Shown here: one piece after another, positions 44,451-56,218 of the stretch | Layout of the letters: every line of letters starts with the position of its first letter | Position numbering within the stretch: position 1 is the stretch's first letter | From: Thauera chlorobenzoica | GTDB taxonomy: Bacteria; Pseudomonadota; Gammaproteobacteria; Burkholderiales; Rhodocyclaceae | Assembly: GCF_001922305.1 (NCBI RefSeq) | Contig: NZ_CP018839.1 | Span: 3,286,001 to 3,350,000, forward strand | Direction of reading: 5' to 3' | Length of the DNA: 64,000 nucleotides | The notes under the pieces: generated by a model | What the model was told of the DNA's origin: nothing | Seen by the model: the letters and a program-made list of their open reading frames with translations, nothing else | The model's database searches: none | Translations under genes and position numbers: made by a program

Positions 44451-45950
44451 ATGGAAATGCTGGGCAAGGTCAGAAGGATGCATTACCGGGACGGGCTGTC
44501 CCGCTCGGAGATTGCGCGACGCACGGGGCTGTCGCGCACGACGGTGAGGAAGTGGCTCGAGGAGGCCGATGCGGCGGCGCCCCGTTACCGTCGCACGAAG
44601 GCGCCGGGCAAACTCACGGCCTTCGATGCCACGGTGGTGGGCTGGCTGGAAGCCGATGCCCGCTGCCCGAAACGGGAGCGTCGGACGGCTCAAGCGATGC
44701 TCGCGCAGTTGAAGGCACAAGGCTTCGAGGGTGGTTACACGATCCTGACCGATTTCATCCGCGACTGGCGGCACCGCAAGGGGACGAACGACCCGGGGCG
44801 GGCTTTCGTGCCGCTGAAGTTCGAACTGGGCGAGGCGTTTCAGTTCGACTGGAGCGAGGAGCGGCTGGTCATCGGTGGGGTGTGGCGCAAGCTGCAGGTG
44901 GCGCATCTGGAACTGTGTGCGAGCCATGCGTTTGTGCTGGTGGCCTACCCGAGTCAAGCCCACGAGATGCTGTTCGATGCGCACACGAGGAGTTTCAAGG
45001 CACTCGGCGGCATTGCCCGGCGCGGGATCTACGACAACATGAAAACCGCGGTCGACAAAGTCAAGAAGGGCAAGGGCCGGGTGGTCAATGCGCGTTTTTA
45101 TGCGATGTGCTCGCACTACCTCTTCGATCCGGACTTCTGCAACGTGGCCAGTGGTTGGGAAAAGGGAATCGTCGAGAAGAACGTGCAGGACAGCCGGCGC
45201 CGAATCTGGCAACAGGCCGGTGAAGAGCGCTTTGGCTCGATGGCCGAGCTCAACACCTGGCTGCTGGCCCGTTGCCGCAGTCTCTGGCAGGAGTTGCGCC
45301 ATCCGCAGTACGCGCTGACGGTTGCCGAGATGCTCGAGCACGAGCAAGCCCACCTGATGCCGATGATCGCGCCCTTCGATGGGTACGTCGAAGCGCCGGG
45401 GCGGGTATCGAGCACCTGCCTGGTGACGGCGGACCGCAATCACTACTCGGTGCCGTGCGAGTTGGCGGGCAAGCTGATCAGCAAGCGCTTCTACCCGGAG
45501 TGCATCGAGTTCGTGTTCGACGAGGTGATTGTGGCCAGCCACCCGCGTCTGTTCGAGCGCGAGCAGACCTGCTACGACTGGCGTCACTACCTGCCGCTTC
45601 TCGAACGCAAACCGGGTGCGCTGCGCAATGGCGCGCCGTTTGCCGAGATGCCCACCGCACTCCTGCGCTTGCAGCGCTTGCTGCTGCGTCGAGACGGCGG
45701 CGATCGGGTGATGAGTCAGGTACTCACGATGGTCCCCAAGGTCGGCCTGGAGCCGGTGTTGGTGGCCGTGGAACTGGTGCTCGACTCCGGCATGGTCAGC
45801 ATCGAGCATGTGCTCAACGTGATCGCACGGCTGAACCAGGCGCCCCTACCGGAATCGGTCGAAACGAGTCTCGAACTCAAGGCGCTGCCGCTGGCCGACA
45901 CGCGGCGCTACGACAGCCTGCGCGAACGACAGGAGGCCGATCATGCGTGA
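44451..45950 (+). CDS. istA: IS21-family transposase IstA
   Basis: From ATG 44451 (AGAGG upstream) the 499-residue protein starts [16 protein letters not shown]. It has a helix-turn-helix ([21 protein letters not shown]), a DDE core ([22 protein letters not shown]) and the C-terminal Mu-type domain ([19 protein letters not shown]). Its stop overlaps the istB start by 8 bp. Confidence 0.95.
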   Translation: MEMLGKVRRMHYRDGLSRSEIARRTGLSRTTVRKWLEEADAAAPRYRRTKAPGKLTAFDATVVGWLEADARCPKRERRTAQAMLAQLKAQGFEGGYTILTDFIRDWRHRKGTNDPGRAFVPLKFELGEAFQFDWSEERLVIGGVWRKLQVAHLELCASHAFVLVAYPSQAHEMLFDAHTRSFKALGGIARRGIYDNMKTAVDKVKKGKGRVVNARFYAMCSHYLFDPDFCNVASGWEKGIVEKNVQDSRRRIWQQAGEERFGSMAELNTWLLARCRSLWQELRHPQYALTVAEMLEHEQAHLMPMIAPFDGYVEAPGRVSSTCLVTADRNHYSVPCELAGKLISKRFYPECIEFVFDEVIVASHPRLFEREQTCYDWRHYLPLLERKPGALRNGAPFAEMPTALLRLQRLLLRRDGGDRVMSQVLTMVPKVGLEPVLVAVELVLDSGMVSIEHVLNVIARLNQAPLPESVETSLELKALPLADTRRYDSLRERQEADHA

Positions 45951-46752
45951 TATTGGCGCGGAACTGAAAAGCCTGCGTCTGTTCGGCATGGCCGCCGCCT
46001 GGAACGAGATCAGCGCTGACGACGGTGCGGCGGTACAGAGCTCACGCTGGCTGATCGAGCAACTGCTGCAGGCCGAGGGTACCGATCGTGCGATGCGCTC
46101 GATCCGCTACCAGATGAGTGCCGCGCGTTTCCCGGTGCACCGGGATCTGGCCGGTTTCGACTTCGAGCAGTCGTGCGTCGAGCGCAAGCTGATCAGCGAA
46201 CTGAGCGATCTGGGCTTTGCCGACCAAGCCCACAATGTCGTGTTCGTCGGCGGCCCGGGCACCGGCAAGACGCATCTGGCCACCGCGTTGGGCATCTCGG
46301 GCGTCACCCGTCATGGGCGGCGGGTGCGTTTTTACTCCACCGTGGATCTGGTCAATGCGCTCGAACAGGAGAAGGCCGCCGGCAAGGCCGGGCGCATCGC
46401 GCTGTCGCTGCGCAACGTCGATCTGGTCATCCTGGACGAGTTGGGTTACCTGCCATTCAGCCAGGCCGGCGGTGCCTTGCTCTTCCACCTGCTCTCCAAG
46501 CTCTATGAGCACACCAGCGTGATGATCACGACCAATCTCACCTTTGGCGAGTGGGCGAGCGTGTTCGGCGACGCGAAGATGACCACGGCCTTGCTCGACC
46601 GCCTGACCCACCACTGCCACATCATCGAGACCGGCAACGCGTCCTGGCGCTTCCAGCACAGCAGTGCGGCGGCCAAGTCACGCATCCAGTCGCGGGAGAC
46701 GGCCCGGCGGGCCGCGCCGGCAAGCGAGGCTGAGGCATCTGAGCCGTTCTGA
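45943..46752 (+). CDS. istB: IS21-family ATPase helper IstB
   Basis: The 269-residue AAA+ protein has an N-terminal helical part ([20 protein letters not shown]), Walker A in [15 protein letters not shown], Walker B in [14 protein letters not shown] and sensor I near [12 protein letters not shown]. It loads target DNA for IstA. CAGGAGG precedes the ATG. It lets the damaged copy 1 be read correctly by comparison. Confidence 0.96.
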   Translation: MRDIGAELKSLRLFGMAAAWNEISADDGAAVQSSRWLIEQLLQAEGTDRAMRSIRYQMSAARFPVHRDLAGFDFEQSCVERKLISELSDLGFADQAHNVVFVGGPGTGKTHLATALGISGVTRHGRRVRFYSTVDLVNALEQEKAAGKAGRIALSLRNVDLVILDELGYLPFSQAGGALLFHLLSKLYEHTSVMITTNLTFGEWASVFGDAKMTTALLDRLTHHCHIIETGNASWRFQHSSAAAKSRIQSRETARRAAPASEAEASEPF

Positions 46753-46761
46753 GTCGGCGTC

Positions 46762-46810
46762 GCGCGGGGGAATCTGCTTCGGGCTACGCCCTTCGCAGAT
46801 TCCCCCGCGC
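46762..46810 (+). terminator. Terminator-like hairpin after istB, copy 2
   Basis: Same 16-bp perfect stem and 17-base loop as at 22304-22352, 10 bp after the istB stop. Lacks a T tract. Confidence 0.65.
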
Positions 46811-46967
46811 CACTTCACGCGCCCGAACACATCGAAACGAGAGATAGGAGGGAGTTCCCACCCCAGAATCCGCTACACTTATCCACAGTCGCCGCAATGA
46901 CAGGCGGCTATCGTCCCTGGTCAGAATTCAACCGGAACACCTGGTCAGTATTGGACCGGCGCCAACA

Positions 46968-47137
46968 GTCTACCTTTCTCAGGATCGGCGGGTGTGATTG
47001 ATCAAACTCACTCTGCCCTGCACGCATGCGTGGAGCCCCAAGCTCAAAGGCGCCTTGCTTGCAGACAATGAGCAATCTGCGCGGCGGCATCTCCCTCTAC
47101 TTCGCAAGCTGCGCTCGGCACCAAACGGTCCATCGAA
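46968..47137. other. 170-bp junction between IS21 copy 2 and the copper island
   Basis: No gene or clear regulatory site. It includes a small palindrome, GCATGC, with weak symmetry around it. It is the far side of a rearrangement, as the IS lacks a target duplication here. Confidence 0.4.
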
Positions 47138-47767
47138 CTACCGCAGGCGAGGAATGAACGCCGGCGTGCGCTCGCGGTATGAGCGATAGGCGTCCCCGAA
47201 CGCCTCGATCGCGTCGAGCTCTTCCCGGCGGGCAAGCCTGGCGTACACGATCAACAGAACCGGGAACATGATCAGCGTGATCAAGGTCGGCCACTGCAGC
47301 AAGAAGCCGAACATGACCAGAACGAACGCGACGTATTGCGGGTGTCGAATGCGGGCGTAGGGGCCGCTGTCGGCGACGCGGCGGGTGCGCTGAGCCTCGA
47401 GGAGTACGGGCCAGGCCTTTGCCAGGAGCCAGAAGCCACCGACGATGAACAAGGTGCTCAAGAGGTGAAACGGGCCGAAGTGCGGGTTACTGCTCCATCC
47501 GAACATGACCTCCAAGAGGTGCCCTGAGTCGTGGGCAAAAAAATCGATTCCCGGAAATTTCGAAGACAGCCACCCCGAGAGCAGGTAGATCGTCAACGGA
47601 AAGCCGTACATCTCGGTGAAGAGCGCCAGGATGAAGGCCGAGTAAGCGCCCAAGGATCGCCAGTCCCGGCTTGTGCGGGGACGCGTGAAGCTGAAGGCGA
47701 AGGCGATGAAGAACAGCGAGTTGATGATGACCAGTGACCACAAGCCGTAACTCGACGTCTCATTCAT
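47138..47767 (-). CDS. ICMT/phospholipid-methyltransferase-like membrane protein
   Basis: The 209-residue protein has about five membrane segments and the conserved C-terminal methyltransferase pattern SGPYARIRHPQYVAFVLVMFG, followed by a second conserved Glu region (ARREELDAIEAFGDAYRSYRERTPAFIP). Related proteins are common in metal-resistance islands, with unknown substrates. The ATG at 47767 follows CGGGAGATCGAG; an ATG six codons upstream overlaps the preceding stop. It is the last gene of the copper-ATPase operon. Confidence 0.82.
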   Translation of the reverse strand: MNETSSYGLWSLVIINSLFFIAFAFSFTRPRTSRDWRSLGAYSAFILALFTEMYGFPLTIYLLSGWLSSKFPGIDFFAHDSGHLLEVMFGWSSNPHFGPFHLLSTLFIVGGFWLLAKAWPVLLEAQRTRRVADSGPYARIRHPQYVAFVLVMFGFLLQWPTLITLIMFPVLLIVYARLARREELDAIEAFGDAYRSYRERTPAFIPRLR

Positions 47768-47784
47768 CTCGATCTCCCGTGGCA

Positions 47785-48039
47785 TTACGCATCATGGTTA
47801 CCTTGGTCTTCAGTCGGCGTGTGTTTTCCCTTGTGGCCGTGACCGTGATGCATGAAGACGTGCATCAGGGGGCACGCAAGCAAGATGAGCCACGGTAGGT
47901 AGCCGAGCACATGGAGCCGGTGCTCGGCGATAAGGAGAACGGCCGCCAGTACGACGAAGACCGGAAATACGCGGCGAACCCTTAAGTTCGATTCAGCCCG
48001 ACCGGATGGACGGGGCTCGGCTTCCGTCTCGGCTTTCAT
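47785..48039 (-). CDS. DUF2933-type small membrane protein
   Basis: The 84-residue protein has two hydrophobic stretches (VFPVFVVLAAVLLIAEH and LPWLILLACPLMHVFMHH) and a His-rich end (HHGHGHKGKHTPTE). The CPLMHVFMHHGHG motif is typical of DUF2933 proteins found beside copper P-type ATPases. AAGGAGC precedes the ATG. A similar protein is encoded at 50930-51178. Function unknown; the Cys-Pro-Leu-Met-His segment could bind Cu(I). Confidence 0.85.
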   Translation of the reverse strand: MKAETEAEPRPSGRAESNLRVRRVFPVFVVLAAVLLIAEHRLHVLGYLPWLILLACPLMHVFMHHGHGHKGKHTPTEDQGNHDA

Positions 48040-48156
48040 GAGACAGCTCCTTGTGCGCAAACATCGACACGCTGACGCCGGCATGCCTCCCAACGAACGA
48101 AGTACCCGTCACGCAGTTCGTCTGCCCAGCTTTCCGTGCGGGCGGATTGAGGTCGA

Positions 48157-50505
<2,349 letters not shown>

Positions 50506-50529
50506 GATGCTTCTCCCCGGCGTTTGTTG

Positions 50530-50928
50530 TTATCGAATGCCGACCTTGCGCTGTTCACCACGGATGAATGCCGTGACATGAGCGACCTCGTCCGACGTCA
50601 GGCCGGGAACAGGTGCCATGTCGCCGAACTGCCAGTGGTGGGCGCGCACACCGTTCGCTACCGCCAACTGAAAGGCGATATCGGCGTGATGACTGGGTTC
50701 GTAGACCTTATGGAGCATGGGCGGCCCCTTGTCCGAGCCCTTGAGGTCGGTCCCATGGCAAGCGGCACAGTGCTGTGCGTAGAGTCCCTTTCCTTGCGCC
50801 GGATTGGGCATCAGCCCCGGAGAGGGCTGCGGGATCTTCCAGCCTTGCGCCGCTGCGCTCGAAATCAAGACGCCCGAAAGCGCCGCGATGACGACGCCAC
50901 GGCCAAGGCACGCCCCTGTCATCGACAT
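50530..50928 (-). CDS. Periplasmic c-type cytochrome
   Basis: The 132-residue protein has a signal sequence (VVIAALSGVLISSAAAQG), one haem site CAACHG and a distal Met candidate in FGDMAPVPGLTSDEV. Similar small cytochromes are common in copper islands, where they may pass electrons in copper oxidation. GGAGAAGC precedes the ATG, which overlaps the DUF2933 stop. Partner proteins are not known. Confidence 0.88.
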   Translation of the reverse strand: MSMTGACLGRGVVIAALSGVLISSAAAQGWKIPQPSPGLMPNPAQGKGLYAQHCAACHGTDLKGSDKGPPMLHKVYEPSHHADIAFQLAVANGVRAHHWQFGDMAPVPGLTSDEVAHVTAFIRGEQRKVGIR

Positions 50929-50929
50929 C

Positions 50930-51178
50930 TCAGCGCTTCTCCGAATCGGTGTCGTTGCTGCGGTGCCCGCCGTGATGTCCTCCATGGCCAAACAGGTGCA
51001 TCAGGGGACACAGCAACAGGATCAGATACACCCAGTTGCCCGACACATGCGCCCAGTGTTCGCGCAACAGGAAGAACAGTGCGATCGCCGCCAGCATCAG
51101 GCCGGCGATGACGCCGGGGGAGCGATACCAGGCGACAGATCGAGGGAGTCCAGGATCATGAGCAGGCTTTGTGTTCAT
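50930..51178 (-). CDS. DUF2933-type small membrane protein (second copy type)
   Basis: The 82-residue protein has two hydrophobic segments (GVIAGLMLAAIALFFLL and VYLILLLCPLMHLFGHGGHH) with the same CPLMH core as the protein at 47785-48039. A His-rich end follows. The two are diverged, so this is an old pair, not a recent duplication. It starts 4 bp after the stop of a newly noted small ORF and is the second gene of the operon. Confidence 0.85.
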   Translation of the reverse strand: MNTKPAHDPGLPRSVAWYRSPGVIAGLMLAAIALFFLLREHWAHVSGNWVYLILLLCPLMHLFGHGGHHGGHRSNDTDSEKR

Positions 51179-51182
51179 GGCT

Positions 51183-51326
51183 TCATACCTTGCGGGTCGG
51201 CGAATGGCGAACGGCTGCGGGCGGCTTCGAGCAGCACGGCGAGAGCGGGGCATCCCGGTGGGCTCGCTCGTTCTCGCGACACCAATTCCTGAAGGATTGC
51301 CAGAGGGATTTCAGCCACGCAAGCAT
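51183..51326 (-). CDS. Short ORF with Cys-Cys motif, first gene of the copper-ATPase operon (candidate small protein)
   Basis: From the ATG at 51326, with GAGGAG eight bases upstream, the minus strand encodes 47 residues. It begins MLAWLKSLWQSFRNWCRENE, continues with PLSPCCSKPPAAVR and stops at TGA (51183-51185). The first 20 residues form an amphipathic helix with Trp and basic residues, suitable for membrane association; the Pro-flanked Cys pair could bind Cu(I). Its stop is 4 bp before the next ATG, as expected for a coupled operon. The short length means it is easily missed. No named family was recognised. Confidence 0.6.
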   Translation of the reverse strand: MLAWLKSLWQSFRNWCRENERAHRDAPLSPCCSKPPAAVRHSPTRKV

Positions 51327-51420
51327 CGCACTGCTCCTCGTCACGTTCAGCGGCAGCCTCGGGAACGGGGCCTTGGAAACAGGCTACGCCCCCGATGCTG
51401 TCGCGCCGCTGACCGGTGCA

Positions 51421-54400
51421 TTACAAATTCGACACCGTGACCAGCGCCTGCGCGGGTGCTGTCTTGGCGCTGCGGCGCAACTCCCACTGCTTGACCAGCG
51501 CATACAGCGCCGGAATCACCGCCAGCGTCAGCACGGTCGAGGACACCATGCCGCCGACCATCGGTGCGGCGATACGGCTCATCACCTCGCTGCCGGTGCC
51601 GCTGCTCCACATGATCGGCAACAGGCCGGCCATGATCGCGACCACGGTCATCATCTTCGGCCGCACGCGCTCGACCGCGCCTTCCATGATCGCTTCGTAC
51701 AGATCGGCGACCCCGGCCGCGCGGCCTTCAGCCTGGCAGCGCGCACGGACCTCTTGCCACGCGTGATCGAGGTAGATCAGCATGATCACGCCGGTCTCGG
51801 CGGCCACCCCGGCGAGCGCGATGAAGCCGACCGCCACCGCCACGCTCATCTGGTAGTCCAGCCACCACATCAGCCACACCCCGCCCACCAGCGCGAAGGG
51901 CACCGACAGCATCACGATCAGCGTTTCGGTGAGCCGCCGGAAGTTGAGGTACAGCAGCACGAAGATCAGCATCAAGGTCACCGGCACGACGACCTTCATC
52001 TTCTCCTTGGCCCGCTCCATGTTCTCGAACTGACCGCTCCAGGTGGCGTAGTAGCCCTGCGGGAAGGCGACTGCTTCGGCCACCGCCTGCTGCGCGCGCT
52101 TGACGAAGGCGCCGAGGTCGGCCTCGCGGGTGTCGACATACACATAGGCCGCGAGCAGCGCGTTTTCGGTGCGGATGCCGGGCGCGCCGCGGGTCAGCTT
52201 CACTTCGGCGACCTGGCCGAGCGGGATCGGGCCGTTCATCGTCGGCACATAGACGTCGGACGCAAGGCGTGCCGGATCGTCGCGCAGGCCGCGCGCGTAG
52301 CGCACCGACACGCCGTAGCGCTCCAGGCCCTCGACCGTGGTCGTCACCATCTCGCCGCCGAGCGCGGTGGCGATCACGTCCTGCACCCTGTCGATGGTGA
52401 GCCCGTAGCGCGCGAGCTGGTCGCGGCGCGGCACGATGTCCACGTAGTAGCCGCCGGCCACGCGCTCGGCGTAGGCGCTGCTCGCGCCGGGGACCTTGCG
52501 CACCGCCGCTTCCACCGCCTGGGCGACTTTCTCCAGCGTCTCCAGGTCCTTGCCGAACACCTTCACCCCCACCGGGGTGCGGATGCCGGTGCTGAGCATG
52601 TCGATGCGGGCCTTGATCGGCATCGTCCACGAGTTGGCGAGGCCGGGGAACTTGAGCGCGGCGTCCATCTCGGCGATCAGGGTGTCGGTCGTCACTCCTG
52701 GGCGCCACTGGTCCTGCGGCTTCAAGTTGATCACGGTCTCGAACATCTCGAGTGGCGCCGGATCGGTCGCAGTGTTGGCGCGGCCGGCCTTGCCGTAGAC
52801 CGATTCCACTTCGGGGAAAGTCTTGATGATGCGGTTGGTGGTAGCGAGCAGGCGCCCGGCTTCGGTCACCGACATCCCCGGCAGCGCCGCCGGCATGTAG
52901 AACAGCGTGCCTTCGTTCAAGGTCGGCATGAACTCCGAGCCGATCTGGCGTGCGGGCACCAGGGTCGCGGCCATCGCCAGCACGGCCAGCACCAGCGTGA
53001 CGAGCTTGAACCTCAGCACGCCCTGGATGATCGGCCGGTACACCCAGATCAGGAAGCGGTTCACCGGGTTCTTCGCCTCGGGCAGGATCCGCCCGCGCAC
53101 GAAGAACAGCATCAGCACCGGCACCAGGGTCACCGACAGCAGCGCGGCGCCGGCCATGGCGAAGGTCTTGGTGAAGGCGAGCGGCGAGAACAGCCGCCCC
53201 TCCTGGCCTTCGAGCGCGAACACCGGCAGGAAGGAGACGGTAATGATCAGCAGCGAGAAGAACAGCGCCGGCCCGACCTCCTTGCACGCGAGCACGATCG
53301 CGGCGCCGCGCTGCTTCTGGGTCGCGCCTGCGGGCAGCCGCTCGATGTGCTTGTGCGCGTTCTCGATCATCACGATCGCCGCATCGACCATCGCCCCGAT
53401 CGCGATCGCGATGCCGCCCAGACTCATGATGTTCGAGCCCAGGCCGAGCGAACGCATGGCGATGAAGGCGAACAGGATCCCGAGCGGCAGGGTGATGATC
53501 GCCACCAGCGCGCTGCGCACATGGAGCAGGAAGATCACGCACACCGCGGCGACGATCAGGCTCTCCTCGAGCAGGGTCCATTTCAGGTTGGCGATTGCAC
53601 GCTCGATCAGCTCGGAGCGGTCGTACACCGGCACGATCTCGGTGCCCGCGGGCAGGCCGGGAGCGATCTCGGCGATCTTGGCCTTGACGTTGGCGATCAC
53701 GTCGAGCGCGTTCTGGCCGAAGCGCGCCATGACGATGCCGGAGGCGACCTCGCCTTCGCCGTTGAGCTCGGCGATGCCGCGCCGCTCGGCCGGCACCAGC
53801 TCGACGCGGGCGACGTCGCCCACCCGCACCGGGGTGCCGCGCTCGGCCTTCAACACGATGTCGGCGATGTCTTCCACGCTGCGCAGGTAACCGCGCCCGC
53901 GCACCATGTATTCCTTTTCGGCGAGTTCGACGACCCGGCCGCCGACGTCGCGGTTGGAGGCGCGGATCGCCTGCGTCACCGCATCGAGGGTGATGCCGTA
54001 GCCGGCCAGGCGCAGCGGATCGACGGTGACCTGGTACTCGCGCACGAAGCCGCCCAGGCTCGCCACCTCGGACACGCCTTGCGCCTTGGTGAGCTGGTAG
54101 CGCACGTACCAGTCCTGCACGCTGCGGGTGTCGGCCAGGCTCATGTCGCGGCCGAGCACCGCATATTGGTAGACCCAGCCCACGCCGGTGGCGTCCGGCC
54201 CGATCTGCGGCGACACCCCCTGCGGCAGGCGGCCGGCGGCCGAGCTCAGGTACTCGAGCACGCGCGAGCGCGCCCAGTAGATGTCGGTGCCGTCCTCGAA
54301 GATCACATACACATAGGAGGCACCGAACATCGAGAAGCCGCGCACCACCTTCGCCCGCGGCACCGCCAGCATCGAGGTGGTGAGCGGATAGGTGACCTGG

Positions 54401-54660
54401 TCCTCGACCACCTGCGGCGCCTGGCCGGGGTAGTCGGTGTAGACGATCACCTGCACGTCGGACAGGTCGGGCAGCGCGTCGAGCGGCGTGTGCTTGACCG
54501 CATACACGCCACCCCCGATCAGGAACAGCGTGGCCAGCAGTACCAGGAAGACGTTGCGCGCCGACCAGTCGATGACGCGGTCGAGCAGGCCGGGTGCTGC
54601 CGGTCTGGCTGCCGCGTCGGTTGGCACGACGTTCGAAGAGTCTGTCACAGGGGCATGCAT
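51421..54660 (-). CDS. cusA: HME-RND efflux pump CusA (Cu/Ag)
   Basis: The 1,079-residue inner-membrane pump has twelve expected membrane segments and RND motifs including DVQVIVYTDYPGQAPQVVED, LGGIAIAIGAMVDAAIVMIE and KWTLLEESLIVAAV. The sequence VGVKVFGKDLETLEKVAQ is typical of the heavy-metal branch (CusA/SilA), and Met-rich loops fit Cu(I)/Ag(I). It expels metal with CusB and CusC across both membranes. ATG 54660 follows the cusB stop directly. Confidence 0.94.
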   Translation of the reverse strand: MHAPVTDSSNVVPTDAAARPAAPGLLDRVIDWSARNVFLVLLATLFLIGGGVYAVKHTPLDALPDLSDVQVIVYTDYPGQAPQVVEDQVTYPLTTSMLAVPRAKVVRGFSMFGASYVYVIFEDGTDIYWARSRVLEYLSSAAGRLPQGVSPQIGPDATGVGWVYQYAVLGRDMSLADTRSVQDWYVRYQLTKAQGVSEVASLGGFVREYQVTVDPLRLAGYGITLDAVTQAIRASNRDVGGRVVELAEKEYMVRGRGYLRSVEDIADIVLKAERGTPVRVGDVARVELVPAERRGIAELNGEGEVASGIVMARFGQNALDVIANVKAKIAEIAPGLPAGTEIVPVYDRSELIERAIANLKWTLLEESLIVAAVCVIFLLHVRSALVAIITLPLGILFAFIAMRSLGLGSNIMSLGGIAIAIGAMVDAAIVMIENAHKHIERLPAGATQKQRGAAIVLACKEVGPALFFSLLIITVSFLPVFALEGQEGRLFSPLAFTKTFAMAGAALLSVTLVPVLMLFFVRGRILPEAKNPVNRFLIWVYRPIIQGVLRFKLVTLVLAVLAMAATLVPARQIGSEFMPTLNEGTLFYMPAALPGMSVTEAGRLLATTNRIIKTFPEVESVYGKAGRANTATDPAPLEMFETVINLKPQDQWRPGVTTDTLIAEMDAALKFPGLANSWTMPIKARIDMLSTGIRTPVGVKVFGKDLETLEKVAQAVEAAVRKVPGASSAYAERVAGGYYVDIVPRRDQLARYGLTIDRVQDVIATALGGEMVTTTVEGLERYGVSVRYARGLRDDPARLASDVYVPTMNGPIPLGQVAEVKLTRGAPGIRTENALLAAYVYVDTREADLGAFVKRAQQAVAEAVAFPQGYYATWSGQFENMERAKEKMKVVVPVTLMLIFVLLYLNFRRLTETLIVMLSVPFALVGGVWLMWWLDYQMSVAVAVGFIALAGVAAETGVIMLIYLDHAWQEVRARCQAEGRAAGVADLYEAIMEGAVERVRPKMMTVVAIMAGLLPIMWSSGTGSEVMSRIAAPMVGGMVSSTVLTLAVIPALYALVKQWELRRSAKTAPAQALVTVSNL

Positions 54661-54661
54661 C

Positions 54662-56218
54662 TCAGTGCCCCCCGTGACCGCCGGCGCTCGGTGCAGGCGC
54701 AGTGCCTGCAACCGGCTCGATCCCGGTGATGATGTACTCGCCTGGCTCACCCGCCTCGAAGACGAACCGCACCGGCGAGCCTGGGGCGATGCTCTTCACC
54801 AGCGCCGGATCGGCAATCATGAAGTCCATGGTCATCGCCGGCCACTGGAGGGCCGGGATCTCGCCATGCGTCATCGTCACGCTGCCGCCTTCGGCGTCGA
54901 GTGCATCGAACGTCCCTTGCGCTTCGTAACGGGTCGGGCTCGCTTGGGACTGATCGCCGGCATCGGGCTCGACCAAGTTGGAGAGTGCCGCCTTGAGCTG
55001 GCTTTCCGAGTCGATCAGGAAGTTGGCTGACACCACGACGCGATCGCCCGTCGCCACGCCTTCGAGCACCTCGACCACCTCGCGGCCGCGCTCGCCCAGC
55101 TTCACCGGCTGCGGCTTGAAGCGCCCTTCGCCGAGCGCGAGCAGCACGACCCGGCGCTCGCCATCGTCGATGATCGCCGAGGTCGGCACCACCGCCTTCG
55201 GGGTGGCGTCGCCGGCCGCGAGCGCGACCTGGGCGAACATCCCCGGGCGCAGCAGGCCCTCCGGGTTGTCGAGTTCGAGGCGCATGCGGGTGCTGCGCGT
55301 CGCCGCGTCGAGCGTCGGATAGAGATAATCGACCCGCGCCGCGAAGCTGCGCCCCGGGTAGGCGTCGAGGGTGACCTGCGCCGCCTGTCCGACCCGCACG
55401 CGGGCGAGGTCCTGCTCGTAGACGTCGGCGATGATCCACACCTTCGACAGGTCGGCGATGCGGAACAGCGCCTCGCCGGGCATGAAGCGCCCGCCCTCGA
55501 TCGCCATCTTGTCCAGTACCACGCCACTCACCGGGGCGTGGAAGACCTGGCGCGCCCCGGCCTGGCCGGCCACCTCCAGATTGCGCAGGCGCGTCCGCGT
55601 CGCCTCGGCCAGGCGCCGGGCGGATTCGCTGGCGACCGGGTCGTGGGCGGCGCTCTGGCGGGCCAGGCGCTCGGCGATGCGCAATTCCTCACCGGTCGAT
55701 TGCAACTCGGGGCTGTAGGCGGTGAACAGCGGCTGGCCCTTGTTCACCGGATCGCCCACCGCATTCACGTGCAGGCGTTCGATCCAGCCCTCGAAGCGCG
55801 GCGCGACCACGACCTGGGTGCGCTCGTCGATCTCGATCCGGCCGCTGGCACGCACCGCGGCGTCCACCGCGCGCAGTTCGACCTCGGCGGTCTTCACCCC
55901 CAGGGTCTGGATGCGCACCGGACTGACCGCCACCGCGCCGCTATCGTCCGGTTTGTCGTCGGCATAGACCGGGATGTAGTCCATGCCCATCGAATCCTTC
56001 TTCGGCACCGGCGAGGTATCGGGCAGGCCCATCGGGTTGCGGTAATAGAGGATCTTGCGTTCGCCTTCGGCCGGGGCCGCGCGATCGGCCTGCGCCTGGC
56101 TTGCGCCGATCGGCGGAACTGGATTTCCGGTATTTTGCAGGTGCGCAACCCCGTACCCTGCGCCTGCGGCAATCGCCACGCCCACCGCGATCGCCGTCAT
56201 TCGAACGGCTGAGCTCAC
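54662..56218 (-). CDS. cusB: CusB membrane-fusion protein with C-terminal CusF-like domain
   Basis: The 518-residue protein has an N-terminal anchor, then YYRNPMGLPDTSPVPKKDSM (metal-binding domain). Barrel-sandwich and beta-barrel domains follow (RIEIDERTQVVVAPRFEGWI; APVSGVVLDKMAIEGG). At about 430-500 is a CusF-like fold (GGSVTMTHGEIPALQWPAMT) with the Met/Trp copper site. It ends in a His tail. GTG 56218 overlaps the cusC stop by 4 bp; ATG 56200 is the alternative. The fused chaperone domain resembles SilB-type proteins. Confidence 0.92.
   Translation of the reverse strand: MSSAVRMTAIAVGVAIAAGAGYGVAHLQNTGNPVPPIGASQAQADRAAPAEGERKILYYRNPMGLPDTSPVPKKDSMGMDYIPVYADDKPDDSGAVAVSPVRIQTLGVKTAEVELRAVDAAVRASGRIEIDERTQVVVAPRFEGWIERLHVNAVGDPVNKGQPLFTAYSPELQSTGEELRIAERLARQSAAHDPVASESARRLAEATRTRLRNLEVAGQAGARQVFHAPVSGVVLDKMAIEGGRFMPGEALFRIADLSKVWIIADVYEQDLARVRVGQAAQVTLDAYPGRSFAARVDYLYPTLDAATRSTRMRLELDNPEGLLRPGMFAQVALAAGDATPKAVVPTSAIIDDGERRVVLLALGEGRFKPQPVKLGERGREVVEVLEGVATGDRVVVSANFLIDSESQLKAALSNLVEPDAGDQSQASPTRYEAQGTFDALDAEGGSVTMTHGEIPALQWPAMTMDFMIADPALVKSIAPGSPVRFVFEAGEPGEYIITGIEPVAGTAPAPSAGGHGGH

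Larger units (their letters stand above)
44338..46967 (+). mobile_element. IS21-family element, intact copy 2
   Basis: The 2,630-bp element has ends TGTTGGCACCGG (left) and, on the other strand, TGTTGGCGCCGG (right), so the left end differs by one base from copy 1. It has complete istA and istB. Left flank GAGGCGGA and right flank GTCTACC share no target duplication, so this copy also marks a rearrangement joint. It is a potential active source for the damaged copy 1. Confidence 0.96.

Noticed and set aside
51169..54729. Open frame of 1,186 codons on the plus strand opposite cusA
   Set aside because: It is a shadow of a high-GC gene: His/Arg/Asp-rich low-complexity translation, no family motifs, no ribosome site, while the minus strand encodes a full RND pump.
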